Of a stretch of 64,000 nucleotides of DNA, positions 53,120-61,202 are shown piece by piece. The DNA comes from Echinicola vietnamensis DSM 17526 (GTDB lineage Bacteria > Bacteroidota > Bacteroidia > Cytophagales > Cyclobacteriaceae), in the NCBI RefSeq assembly GCF_000325705.1, contig NC_019904.1, positions 2,420,001 through 2,484,000 of the forward strand, in the 5' to 3' direction. The stretch's first letter is position 1. Every line of letters starts with the position of its first letter. The translations under genes were made by a program, and so were the position numbers. The notes beneath the pieces were generated by a model. The model searched no databases. It worked only from the letters and a program-made list of their open reading frames with translations, and had not been told where the DNA came from.

Positions 53120-53158
53120 AACACAGATAGGGTGCTTAAGAAATGGCAAATCCGTGTT
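53120..53158. repeat. Imperfect inverted repeat (REP-like)
   Basis: AACACAGAT (53120-53128) and ATCCGTGTT (53150-53158) are complementary at 8 of 9 positions, with a 21-base spacer. They resemble short interspersed palindromes seen in many genomes. Confidence 0.4.
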
Positions 53159-53206
53159 CAAATTTTTTATCGGTGGCTTAAAATGATTTTAATAAAAAGG
53201 CCAAAA

Positions 53207-53345
53207 GAGGTTGTCTCATAAGTCCTCGTCATTGCGATTCCGATGGATATCGGAAGAAGCAATCTCGTCATACGTGCAATGCAAGCACATCGAGATCACT
53301 TCACTCCGTTCGTGATGACGGATTATTTATTTATGAGACAGCCTC
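53207..53345. mobile_element. MITE-like element (139 bp) with 15-bp terminal inverted repeats
   Basis: The left end GAGGTTGTCTCATAA (53207-53221) and the right end TTATGAGACAGCCTC (53331-53345) are inverted copies matching at 14 of 15 positions. The 109 bases between encode nothing and contain inner complementary segments such as CGTCAT near the left and ATGACG near the right. The size and GAGGxTGTCTCA termini are those of a miniature inverted-repeat element moved by an IS transposase in trans. No target duplication is obvious and no transposase lies in the window. Confidence 0.65.
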
Positions 53346-53358
53346 GACACATTCATAG

Positions 53359-53377
53359 CCATGGGTGAAGCCCATGG
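53359..53377. repeat. Perfect 7-bp inverted repeat with 5-base loop
   Basis: CCATGGG (53359-53365), loop TGAAG, CCCATGG (53371-53377). It lies 13 bases after the MITE-like element and may belong to a separate REP-type family. Confidence 0.5.
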
Positions 53378-53440
53378 TAAATTAATCCATTCAACGTTTT
53401 CCGTTTTAGCCGCATTGACCGCCCTATTCTCCACAACTTC

Positions 53441-53488
53441 CCGCTAAAACCCATTCGAGCGGATGGAGGAAAACCATCGTTTTAGCGG
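53441..53488. repeat. Inverted repeat with nested palindrome
   Basis: CCGCTAAAAC (53441-53450) is perfectly complementary to GTTTTAGCGG (53479-53488). CCAT/ATGG pairs nest inside. Nothing here is a gene or a terminator. Confidence 0.5.
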
Positions 53489-53770
53489 TGTAAAATTTTC
53501 TTTCATAAGAACATGTCGAAAATCATCCCCCCAGAAATATTGTTTGAACCTTACAAATGTCTTGCCCTGTAAGCCATTCGTTGCAAATGAGGGCTTGTGT
53601 TAGACTTTTTGGACACGAAGTGGATGCTGTAAATGCGTTGGAAGGAATTTATAATTGCGTTGTGCCTTGGAGTCTTGGTGGCGTATCATTGTTCCGATAA
53701 AAAAAGAAACTTATCCCCAAAAAAACATTGCTTGAACCGGAAATTGTGGAGCCTTGAGAATAGCAAAAAA

Positions 53771-53803
53771 TAAAAAAAGCATCCACCTAGGCGGATGCTT
53801 TTT
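53771..53803 (-). terminator. Terminator of tRNA-Cys
   Basis: On the minus strand AAAGCATCC (complement of 53793-53801) pairs with GGATGCTTT (complement of 53776-53784), with an inner CC/GG pair. The stem then runs into seven T. It starts right after the tRNA 3' end. Confidence 0.85.
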
Positions 53804-53805
53804 GA

Positions 53806-53879
53806 TGGAGGTCGAGAGCGGATTCGAACCGCTGTACAAGGTTTTGCAGACCTCTGCCTAGCCACTCGGCCACTCGACC
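53806..53879 (-). tRNA. tRNA-Cys (anticodon GCA), CCA encoded
   Basis: Read on the minus strand, the acceptor GGTCGAG (5' end at 53879) pairs with CTCGACC. The T-loop is GGTTCGAATCC, and the anticodon arm AGGTCTGCAAAACCT displays GCA. The D-arm is GGCCGAGTGGCTAGGC. The CCA end is encoded at 53806-53808. It is 74 bases with CCA, and there is no intron. Promoter and terminator flank it (53895-53924 and 53771-53803), so it is transcribed alone. Confidence 0.97.
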
Positions 53880-53894
53880 ATCTTTATCGAGATG

Positions 53895-53924
53895 CAAATG
53901 TATTGATAATATGATTTTATCCAA
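53895..53924 (-). promoter_or_regulatory. Promoter of tRNA-Cys
   Basis: On the minus strand TTG (53924-53922), 19 bases, then TACATTTG (53902-53895) match the Bacteroidota consensus exactly. The expected start is near 53888, about nine bases before the tRNA 5' end. Confidence 0.8.
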
Positions 53925-54171
53925 AATTCAATTCTTAAATTTTTAGTGATTTTTTTATTTTTTTTGAACTGATAACGCTTGGATATTGCCGATTTAACGC
54001 AAAACAATTGCCTAAGATGAGGCTTTTTGAAAATTATTTTAGAACCGGGGTTATTTATAAAGGTTCTAAATAGAAATTGAACGGGGTTTTTGTTTTGTAA
54101 AGCACTGATTATAAATAAATTGTGTGGGTTGTATGGAAATGCTAAAGGTTATTGTGTGTTACTGTACGGGT
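53925..54171. other. AT-rich divergent region between tRNA-Cys and the act operon
   Basis: About 250 AT-rich bases without a protein-like frame. They separate the tRNA-Cys promoter from the act operon promoter. No repeat or further regulatory motif could be identified with confidence. Confidence 0.6.
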
Positions 54172-54201
54172 TTGAAAAATAGAAGTTGGGTAGTACATTT
54201 G
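54172..54201 (+). promoter_or_regulatory. Promoter of the act/cox operon
   Basis: TTG at 54172-54174, 19 bases, then TACATTTG at 54194-54201: the same two elements and spacer length as the tRNA-Cys promoter. Transcription should begin near 54208, about 42 bases before the actA ATG. Confidence 0.8.
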
Positions 54202-54249
54202 TGAGGAGTTTTAAAAACCGTGAAATAAACTGATTAAAGAGTTATAAAT

Positions 54250-55512
54250 ATGTCAATCAAACGCTCGTTATTAAGTGTTCCCTTCAGATTTTGCAACATG
54301 GCGTTGATTTTTTCCTTTTTGTTATTAGGAATTAATGCTTTTGCTGCTGACCCTGAAGTTTCTGATAGTGAAGATGCCATCAAGGCTGGTGAGTCACTAT
54401 TTAACGCCAACTGTAAGACCTGTCACAAGCTAGATCAGAAATTTACCGGCCCAGCGCTTCGAGGGGTTAGTGACCGAAGAGACATAGCATGGATCCAGGC
54501 GTTTATAAAGAATTCACAAAAAGTGATCCAAAGTGGAGACGCTGATGCTACGGCGCTTTTTGCGGAGTTTAACAACACGGTGATGCCAGCACATCCATTC
54601 CTGAGTGATGAAGATGTAATGAACTTACTTTCCTACATTGAGTATGGTGGTCAGGAGGAAGCTGCTCCAGCTGAAGGTGGAGCGGAAGGTGCTGCATCAG
54701 GAGCCACAAGCAGCGGTGTGCCAAGCGAATACCTCACTATTATCTTAGCGGTTTTGGTAGTGGTGTTGTTGTTGATCCTTATTGTTCTGGGATTGATCGT
54801 ATCGGTATTGACCAAATACCTGAACAAACAGCCCCTGGAAGAGGAAGATAAGGAGTTTATAAATCAAAAGACGGATTTCAAGAAAGTCCTGAAAAGTGAT
54901 GCCTTTATCATCATCGTTACGGCGATTGTGGTGGCTTTGGTCGCCAAGACGGCTATCGATGGTTTATATACAGTAGGTGTGCAGCAAGGCTATCAACCCA
55001 CACAGCCGATTGCCTTCTCTCACAAATTGCATGCCGGCGACAAGGAAATCCCTTGTCAATACTGTCACACTGGAGTGGAGATCGGAAGATCTGCCAACAT
55101 CCCTTCACCTAACATCTGTATGAACTGCCACATGCACGTGCAGAACGTAGCCGGTAAAGAAGGAGTGTCTCCAGAGATTCAGAAAATTTACGATGCAGTA
55201 GACAATAATCAGCCTATAGAATGGGTACGGGTACATAACCTACCTGATCTGGCATACTTCAACCACTCTCAGCACGTGAAAGTGGGAGGTATTGAGTGTC
55301 AGACTTGTCATGGTCCTATTGAGGAGATGGAAGTAGTGCGCCAGCACAGTGCCCTAACCATGGGGTGGTGTATTGACTGTCACAGAAAGACAGACATCAA
55401 AACAGCTGGTAACGAATACTACGACAAGTTGGTACAGCTTCATTCAGAATCCAAAGATGCGCTTAAAGTAAAAGACATTGGCGGTCTGGAGTGTGCTAAG
55501 TGCCACTATTAA
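54250..55512 (+). CDS. actA: Alternative complex III, multiheme cytochrome c subunit ActA (six heme motifs)
   Basis: A 420-residue periplasmic electron-transfer subunit of alternative complex III, the quinol:cytochrome c oxidoreductase that replaces the bc1 complex. A signal peptide (ending near NAFAAD) is followed by a monoheme domain with CKTCH at 55-59, a TM helix (about 160-190), a second hydrophobic helix (about 223-243) and a C-terminal pentaheme region. The five later motifs are CQYCH 269-273, CMNCH 290-294, CQTCH 350-354, CIDCH 374-378 and CAKCH 415-419. ActA of Rhodothermus is described as pentaheme, so the extra N-terminal domain looks like a fused class I cytochrome. It heads the act operon. 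Confidence 0.93.
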   Translation: MSIKRSLLSVPFRFCNMALIFSFLLLGINAFAADPEVSDSEDAIKAGESLFNANCKTCHKLDQKFTGPALRGVSDRRDIAWIQAFIKNSQKVIQSGDADATALFAEFNNTVMPAHPFLSDEDVMNLLSYIEYGGQEEAAPAEGGAEGAASGATSSGVPSEYLTIILAVLVVVLLLILIVLGLIVSVLTKYLNKQPLEEEDKEFINQKTDFKKVLKSDAFIIIVTAIVVALVAKTAIDGLYTVGVQQGYQPTQPIAFSHKLHAGDKEIPCQYCHTGVEIGRSANIPSPNICMNCHMHVQNVAGKEGVSPEIQKIYDAVDNNQPIEWVRVHNLPDLAYFNHSQHVKVGGIECQTCHGPIEEMEVVRQHSALTMGWCIDCHRKTDIKTAGNEYYDKLVQLHSESKDALKVKDIGGLECAKCHY

Positions 55513-55552
55513 TTAAAAAATCTTTTAAGAACATTCTTTTCTTTAATATAAA

Positions 55553-58500
55553 ATGAAAGAAAATAAAAAGAAATACTGGAAGGGATTAGAACAGTTGACA
55601 AACGATCCGGAATTTGTGAAGAATGCAGATCGGGAATTTCCTGAGTACCTTCCAATCGGCGGACAACAAGAAGGAGGCGCATCCAGAAGAGATTTCCTTA
55701 AATTGATGGGATTCAGCTTAGCCGCAGCTTCATTGGCTGCTTGTGAAGCTCCTGTCAGAAAGGCTATTCCATATGTGAACAAGCCGGTGGATGTAAATCC
55801 ATCTATTCCAAATTATTATGCATCTACTTTCTTCGGTGGAGGTGAGTATGCATCGGTAGTGGTAAAAACCAGAGAAGGTAGGCCCATCAAGGTAGATGGT
55901 AACAAGCTTTCTCCAGTGACCAAAGGCGGTACCAGCGCTATTGTAGAAGCTTCCGTACTGTCCCTATACGACAAAGAAAGGTTAACAAGCCCTTATAAAA
56001 ACGGTGAGAAATCCGATTGGGCAACAATCGATAAAGAAGTAGCGGCAAAATTAAAAGCTGCAGGAAATGTGAAAGTGGTGACAAACACCATCATGTCTCC
56101 TTCTTCTGAGAAAGCACTGAAGGCACTTACAGATGCTATTGGTGGTGCGGAAGTGATTACCTATGATGCTTCTTCTGCATATGGGATTGTAAAAGCGAAC
56201 CAAACCTATTATGGCACTGCTGTTTTGCCTAACTATAGCTTTGACAAGGCTGATGTGATCGTCAGCTTTGGTGCTGATTTCTTGGGGACTTGGATCGCTC
56301 CCATTGAGTATTCCAAGCAATATGCCCAAGGAAGAAAGATCAGCAAGGAACATCCAGAGATGTCCCGTCACTTCCAATTTGAATCTAACCTGTCTTTGAC
56401 CGGTGCCAATGCTGACTACAGGACGCCGATTAAGGCATCCCAAAGTGGCTTGGCCGTTTTGGCACTTTATAACTTGCTTGCCAAGAAAGCTGGAGCCCCT
56501 TCCGTGAAAGCCGCAGGGGTCGAAGTAGCGCACCTTTCCAAAGCTGCCAATGAACTTTGGGCCAATAGAGGCAAGTCCCTTGTCGTGTCAGGTTCCAATG
56601 ATCCAAATGTGCAAGTCGTGATCAATGCGATCAATGAATTGCTTGGCAATAATAACAATACTATCAGCTATACCAAGGCTGTAAACTTCAGACAAGGTGA
56701 TGATGCGGCCATTGCCCGTTTCACTAAGGAGTTGGCATCAGGAAGAGTAGGTGGCGTCTTGTTTTATAATTGTAACCCAGTATACGATACTCCTCAGGGA
56801 GAGGCATTGGGGCAAGCGATAGCAAAAGCCAAAGTATCTGTCGCTACGAACGGCACCATGGACGAAACAGCTTCCTTGGTACAGTATGTGGCTCCGGATC
56901 ACCACTATTTGGAGTCTTGGAATGACTTCCATCCAAAGGCAGGCGAGTATAGCTTATCGCAACCGGCCATTTCTCCACTGTTTGATACGCGTCAGGCTCA
57001 GGAATCTTTCCTTACCTGGGCAGGTGTTCCTACCAATTACTATGATTTCCTACAGGATAACTGGAAGGAGCTTTATGCCGGACAGTCAGAAATCACCACG
57101 TTCCAGGAGTTTTGGGATAGGGCCTTATACAATGGTTACTATTCTACACCTCTTGCCAGCGAAACGGCTGAATTGACGCCTGTAGGAGATGTTAGCAGCG
57201 CAGCCGCAGCAGTAAACAAGTCCTATTCAGCATCCAGCAATGGTGCTGAATTGATCATCTACCAAAAAATAGGCATCGGAGACGGTACTTTTGCCAATAA
57301 CCCTTGGCTGCAAGAAATGTCCGATCCGATTTCCAAAGCCACTTGGGATAACTACCTAACCGTTTCCCAGAAATGGGCCAACGAAAATGGCTTGAAGATG
57401 GTAGAAGGCGAGACCAAAAAAGCTAAAATTACCGCTAATGGTAAATCGCTAATTGTTCCCGTATTGATCCAACCAGGCCAAGCGGACGGAACCATTGGTT
57501 TGGCCTTGGGATATGGTAGGACCAAAGCCGGTAGAGTGGCCAACGGCGTTGGGGTAAACGCTTATCAGTTGCTCGACAACTCCAAAGGCTTTGTTAATAA
57601 TGAAATTACCTCCGGAGTAAGCATTGAACTTACCGGAGATACCTATAGAATCGCCCAAACGCAGACACACCAGACTTACATGGATCGTGGTAACGTGATC
57701 CAGGAAGCTACTTTGCCAGAGTACAAAGAAGATGCTTCTGCTGGTAGAGAGATGCCAAAGATCTACAAGGATGGCGAATTTGTAAAACCTTCCAAAATAT
57801 CGCTTTGGAATGGACATAAGTATAGCCAGCATCACTGGGGGCTAGCGATCGACATGAACTCTTGTGTGGGTTGTGGTGCGTGTACCGTGGCCTGTCAGGT
57901 AGAAAATAACGTAGCGGTAGTCGGAAAAGAAGAGGTGCTGAACAGAAGGGAGATGGCTTGGATCCGAATCGACCGTTATTACAGTTCCGATGCTGAAGCC
58001 GGAGATTTGGAAGGCCTTGAAAAAGCTTCCGATAATCCTGAAGTTACCTTCCAGCCGATGATGTGTCAGCACTGTAACAACGCTCCTTGTGAGACGGTAT
58101 GTCCAGTGGCTGCCACTACGCACAGTTCTGAAGGCCTTAACCAAATGACTTACAATAGATGTATTGGTACGCGTTATTGTGCCAACAACTGTCCTTATAA
58201 AGTAAGGCGATTCAACTGGTTCAAATACCATGATAACAAAGACTTCTCAAAGGTCAATGTGGCCCAAAATGATGATCTTGGCAAGATGGTGCTGAACCCA
58301 GATGTAACCGTTCGTGCAAGGGGTGTGATGGAGAAATGCAGCATGTGTGTGCAGCGTATCCAAGCTGGTAAGCTTGCCGCTAAGCGTGAAAACCGCAAGG
58401 TGAAGGATGGAGAAATCAACGTAGCCTGTGCAGTAGCTTGTTCTACGGATGCCTTGGTATTTGGTGATTTGAACGATCCTAAGAGTAAGGTTTCTCAGAT

Positions 58501-58642
58501 GCTGAAGATAGAAGAAAATACTACTTCTGCAGTGAAAGAGGTCAATGAGGAAAGAGCTTACCATGTGTTAGAGGAAATCAACGTAAGCCCTAACATTTGG
58601 TACTTCACCAAGATTAGAAATAAGGACAAAAACGAAGCGTAA
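55553..58642 (+). CDS. actB: Alternative complex III, iron-sulfur/molybdopterin-like subunit ActB
   Basis: A 1029-residue peripheral subunit. Near the N-terminus is a Tat motif RRDFLKLMGF (residues 45-54), after a ~44-residue extension. The large middle part resembles molybdopterin oxidoreductases but is thought to lack the cofactor in ACIII. The C-terminal part is a ferredoxin-like module with CVGCGACTVAC (from residue 771), CQHCNNAPCETVC, CIGTRYCANNCPY and CSMCVQR, giving ligands for three [4Fe-4S] and one [3Fe-4S] clusters. In other lineages this is split into ActB1 and ActB2; here it is one chain. It carries electrons from quinol towards ActA hemes. Confidence 0.95.
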   Translation: MKENKKKYWKGLEQLTNDPEFVKNADREFPEYLPIGGQQEGGASRRDFLKLMGFSLAAASLAACEAPVRKAIPYVNKPVDVNPSIPNYYASTFFGGGEYASVVVKTREGRPIKVDGNKLSPVTKGGTSAIVEASVLSLYDKERLTSPYKNGEKSDWATIDKEVAAKLKAAGNVKVVTNTIMSPSSEKALKALTDAIGGAEVITYDASSAYGIVKANQTYYGTAVLPNYSFDKADVIVSFGADFLGTWIAPIEYSKQYAQGRKISKEHPEMSRHFQFESNLSLTGANADYRTPIKASQSGLAVLALYNLLAKKAGAPSVKAAGVEVAHLSKAANELWANRGKSLVVSGSNDPNVQVVINAINELLGNNNNTISYTKAVNFRQGDDAAIARFTKELASGRVGGVLFYNCNPVYDTPQGEALGQAIAKAKVSVATNGTMDETASLVQYVAPDHHYLESWNDFHPKAGEYSLSQPAISPLFDTRQAQESFLTWAGVPTNYYDFLQDNWKELYAGQSEITTFQEFWDRALYNGYYSTPLASETAELTPVGDVSSAAAAVNKSYSASSNGAELIIYQKIGIGDGTFANNPWLQEMSDPISKATWDNYLTVSQKWANENGLKMVEGETKKAKITANGKSLIVPVLIQPGQADGTIGLALGYGRTKAGRVANGVGVNAYQLLDNSKGFVNNEITSGVSIELTGDTYRIAQTQTHQTYMDRGNVIQEATLPEYKEDASAGREMPKIYKDGEFVKPSKISLWNGHKYSQHHWGLAIDMNSCVGCGACTVACQVENNVAVVGKEEVLNRREMAWIRIDRYYSSDAEAGDLEGLEKASDNPEVTFQPMMCQHCNNAPCETVCPVAATTHSSEGLNQMTYNRCIGTRYCANNCPYKVRRFNWFKYHDNKDFSKVNVAQNDDLGKMVLNPDVTVRARGVMEKCSMCVQRIQAGKLAAKRENRKVKDGEINVACAVACSTDALVFGDLNDPKSKVSQMLKIEENTTSAVKEVNEERAYHVLEEINVSPNIWYFTKIRNKDKNEA

Positions 58643-58660
58643 ATAATAATTTTATAAGAT

Positions 58661-60025
58661 ATGCAGGTTACTTCATCCGTACGCGAGCCGTTAGTTACGG
58701 GCGGTAAAACATACAAAGACGTTACCCATGACGTTTCTAGACAAGTGGAAGGAAAGCCAACGATTGGCTGGATGCTTGGACTGGCAGTATCCATTGGGGT
58801 GCTGTTATTAGGTGGTATAGCCGTGGGTGCTACGGTCTGGGAAGGTATTGGTATGTGGGGACTGAACAAGACTGTAGGCTGGGCATGGGATATCACCAAC
58901 TTCGTATGGTGGGTAGGTATTGGTCACGCCGGTACCTTGATTTCAGCAGTTTTGTTACTTTTCAGACAAAAATGGAGAACATCCATTAACAGGGCTGCTG
59001 AAGCGATGACGATTTTTGCCGTTATTTGTGCGGCAATGTTTCCAGTACTTCACATGGGGAGACCATGGCTAGGAGCATACTGGGCGCTTCCGCTACCAAA
59101 CGTTTTTGGATCCCTTTGGGTAAACTTTAACTCCCCCTTGCTTTGGGACGTGTTTGCGATTTCTACTTACTTCTCGGTATCATTGGTGTTCTGGTATATC
59201 GGGTTGATTCCAGATTTTGCCACTATCCGTGACAGGGCCACCGGTTTAAGAAAAGTTGTTTACGGTGCATTGAGCTTTGGATGGACTGGAGCTGCTAAGA
59301 TATGGATGAGGTATGAAGCCGTATCGTTGATTCTTGCAGGTTTGGCCACACCGCTGGTACTTTCTGTACACACCATTGTATCCTTTGACTTTGCCACCTC
59401 CGTAATTCCTGGTTGGCATACGACGATTTTCCCTCCGTACTTTGTGGCAGGGGCGATTTTCTCTGGATTTGCCATGGTACTGACCTTGATGTTGATTACC
59501 AGGAAGCTTTTCAAGCTGGAAGATTATATCACCATGGTGCACATCGAATTGATGAACATCGTTATCATCATCACAGGATCCATCGTGGGTATCGCTTATA
59601 TTACTGAGTTCTTTATCGCGTGGTATTCTGGAGTAGCTGCAGAGCAATATGCATTCATCAACCGAGCCTTTGGGCCTTATTGGTGGGCATATTGGTCTAT
59701 GATGACTTGTAACGTGATTTCACCACAGTTATTCTGGTTCAAGAAAATCCGGACTTCCATCGTGTTTACCTTTGCACTTTCGATTGTGGTAAACATTGGG
59801 ATGTGGTTCGAACGATTTGTGATTATTGTAACCTCACTCCACAGAGACTTCTTGCCTTCTTCATGGGCGATGTTCTACCCTACTTGGGCAGACGTAGGAG
59901 TTTACCTGTTCACTTTTGGTTTGTTCTTTACACTCTTCCTGTTGTTTGCTAAGTTTTTCCCAGTGATCAACATGGCAGAGGTGAAATCTGTATTGAAGTC
60001 TTCATCTGAAAAAGTAAATAAATAA
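58661..60025 (+). CDS. actC: Alternative complex III, NrfD-like quinol-binding subunit ActC
   Basis: A 454-residue integral membrane protein with about ten TM helices, of the NrfD/PsrC family. In ACIII it provides the quinol oxidation site. Typical segments are [35 protein letters not shown] and [22 protein letters not shown]. It follows actB after 18 bases and its stop codon shares one base with the actD start (TAATG), so actC and actD are translationally coupled. Confidence 0.95.
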   Translation: MQVTSSVREPLVTGGKTYKDVTHDVSRQVEGKPTIGWMLGLAVSIGVLLLGGIAVGATVWEGIGMWGLNKTVGWAWDITNFVWWVGIGHAGTLISAVLLLFRQKWRTSINRAAEAMTIFAVICAAMFPVLHMGRPWLGAYWALPLPNVFGSLWVNFNSPLLWDVFAISTYFSVSLVFWYIGLIPDFATIRDRATGLRKVVYGALSFGWTGAAKIWMRYEAVSLILAGLATPLVLSVHTIVSFDFATSVIPGWHTTIFPPYFVAGAIFSGFAMVLTLMLITRKLFKLEDYITMVHIELMNIVIIITGSIVGIAYITEFFIAWYSGVAAEQYAFINRAFGPYWWAYWSMMTCNVISPQLFWFKKIRTSIVFTFALSIVVNIGMWFERFVIIVTSLHRDFLPSSWAMFYPTWADVGVYLFTFGLFFTLFLLFAKFFPVINMAEVKSVLKSSSEKVNK

Positions 60026-60555
60026 TGGAAAGAGATACGAATTTTGTCCTCGGTATTTATGATGATGAGGATGTTTTGAAAGAAGCTGTTACCAAAGTAC
60101 GGGAGAGTGGCGTAAAGATCCATGAGGTGTTCACTCCTTATCCTGTACACGGTCTGGAAGATGTGCTTGGGTATAGAAGAAGCCGATTGCCAATTGCTGC
60201 CTTCTTGTTTGGATTGTGCGGTACTTGTTTGGCTTTGACCATGCAGCTGTTGATGATGGCGGTGGACTGGCCAATGATCATTGGTGGTAAAGACCACGCA
60301 GCAATTCCTGACTTTATCCCTGTAACCTTTGAGCTGACGGTACTGTTGGCCTCGTTTGGTATGGTCGGGGTGTTTATGATCAGTAGTGACCTTAAGCCAT
60401 GGGCACAGCCTAGAATCTTTGATAAAAGAAGTACAGATGACAAACATGTGATGGCGATCGATATCGCTGTAAATGCTGGCGTGGAAGAAGCGAAAATTAA
60501 AGAGCTGTTGCAGGCATCAGGTGCTTCAGAAGTGAATAATAAAAGTTTTGAATAG
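60025..60555 (+). CDS. actD: Alternative complex III subunit ActD (DUF3341)
   Basis: A 176-residue membrane protein with two TM helices (about 57-80 and 100-122). A soluble N-terminal domain opens with FVLGIYDDEDVLKEAVTKVR and contains HGLEDVLGYRRSRLP. This matches the DUF3341 subunit ActD of ACIII complexes. It probably caps ActC on the cytoplasmic side; no cofactor is predicted. It begins within the actC stop and is followed by actE after 17 bases. Confidence 0.92.
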   Translation: MERDTNFVLGIYDDEDVLKEAVTKVRESGVKIHEVFTPYPVHGLEDVLGYRRSRLPIAAFLFGLCGTCLALTMQLLMMAVDWPMIIGGKDHAAIPDFIPVTFELTVLLASFGMVGVFMISSDLKPWAQPRIFDKRSTDDKHVMAIDIAVNAGVEEAKIKELLQASGASEVNNKSFE

Positions 60556-60572
60556 TAGGTAACGAAGAAGAT

Positions 60573-61202
60573 ATGAAAATTTTAAAATCCATATATTTTG
60601 TTGCGCTTTCCGCTGCTTCATTAGGAGTAGTATCTTGCGGAGCTTCTGGAGATGATCAGGGGTTGGAGTACGCTCCTCAGATGTATCACTCCGTAGCTTA
60701 CGAACCGCTTACCCAAATTCAAAATGAAGAGTCAGGAAGCTGGTTGTCCAATAGAGAGGATGGCAAAGGTGAATTTTACAACAGTAATATTTACAATCCG
60801 CACAAGATGAATATGAGGGAACCTGTACCCAATACGGTTCCTAGAAATCAATATGACATGCTTCCCTATCGACTGGATGTCGCTGACCTTACCGCTTCAG
60901 ACAGTGTGAAAAACCCAGTGGAATTGAATGATCAGGTTTTGGCTGCAGGAGAACAATTGTTCATGCAGTATTGCTTGCCTTGTCACGGTGCTGGAGGTGA
61001 AGGAGATGGTAAGGTAGGTGAAGTGATTGGTGGTGTGGCCAACCTTAAAGGTGGTGCATACATTAACCTTACAGAAGGACACATTTTCCATGTGATCACA
61101 CACGGAAAAGGAAGAATGGGAGCTCACGGTTCTCAGATTTCTCCTGAGAGAAGGTGGAAGATTGTTCACTATGTTAAACAAGAAATTCAGAAACAACAAT
61201 AA
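60573..61202 (+). CDS. actE: Alternative complex III, monoheme cytochrome c lipoprotein ActE
   Basis: A 209-residue exported lipoprotein with lipobox at VVSC (C22). A linker with NTVPRNQYDMLPYRLD follows, and then a class I cytochrome c domain with CLPCH at 134-138 and a distal methionine in GRMGAHGSQ. ActE delivers electrons from ActA to the oxidase or to soluble cytochrome c. It shares one base with the actF start (TAATG), so the two are coupled. Confidence 0.93.
   Translation: MKILKSIYFVALSAASLGVVSCGASGDDQGLEYAPQMYHSVAYEPLTQIQNEESGSWLSNREDGKGEFYNSNIYNPHKMNMREPVPNTVPRNQYDMLPYRLDVADLTASDSVKNPVELNDQVLAAGEQLFMQYCLPCHGAGGEGDGKVGEVIGGVANLKGGAYINLTEGHIFHVITHGKGRMGAHGSQISPERRWKIVHYVKQEIQKQQ

Larger units (their letters stand above)
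52687..53770. other. Gene-free region of about 1.1 kb packed with short palindromic repeats
   Basis: No frame here looks like a protein. I see a cluster of short inverted repeats (52959-52976, 53120-53158, 53359-53377, 53441-53488), one MITE-like element (53207-53345), and stretches that look like worn copies of intergenic repeats, for example GTGCCTTGG near 53.66 kb. This is an accumulation site for small mobile or palindromic elements between the DUF72 and tRNA-Cys genes. Confidence 0.6.

Noticed and set aside
53207..53345. Small RNA gene
   Set aside because: The terminal inverted repeats and the lack of a promoter and terminator favour a MITE.
52687..53770. CRISPR array in the gene-free repeat region
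   Set aside because: The repeats differ in sequence and spacing; there is no regular direct repeat and no cas gene.
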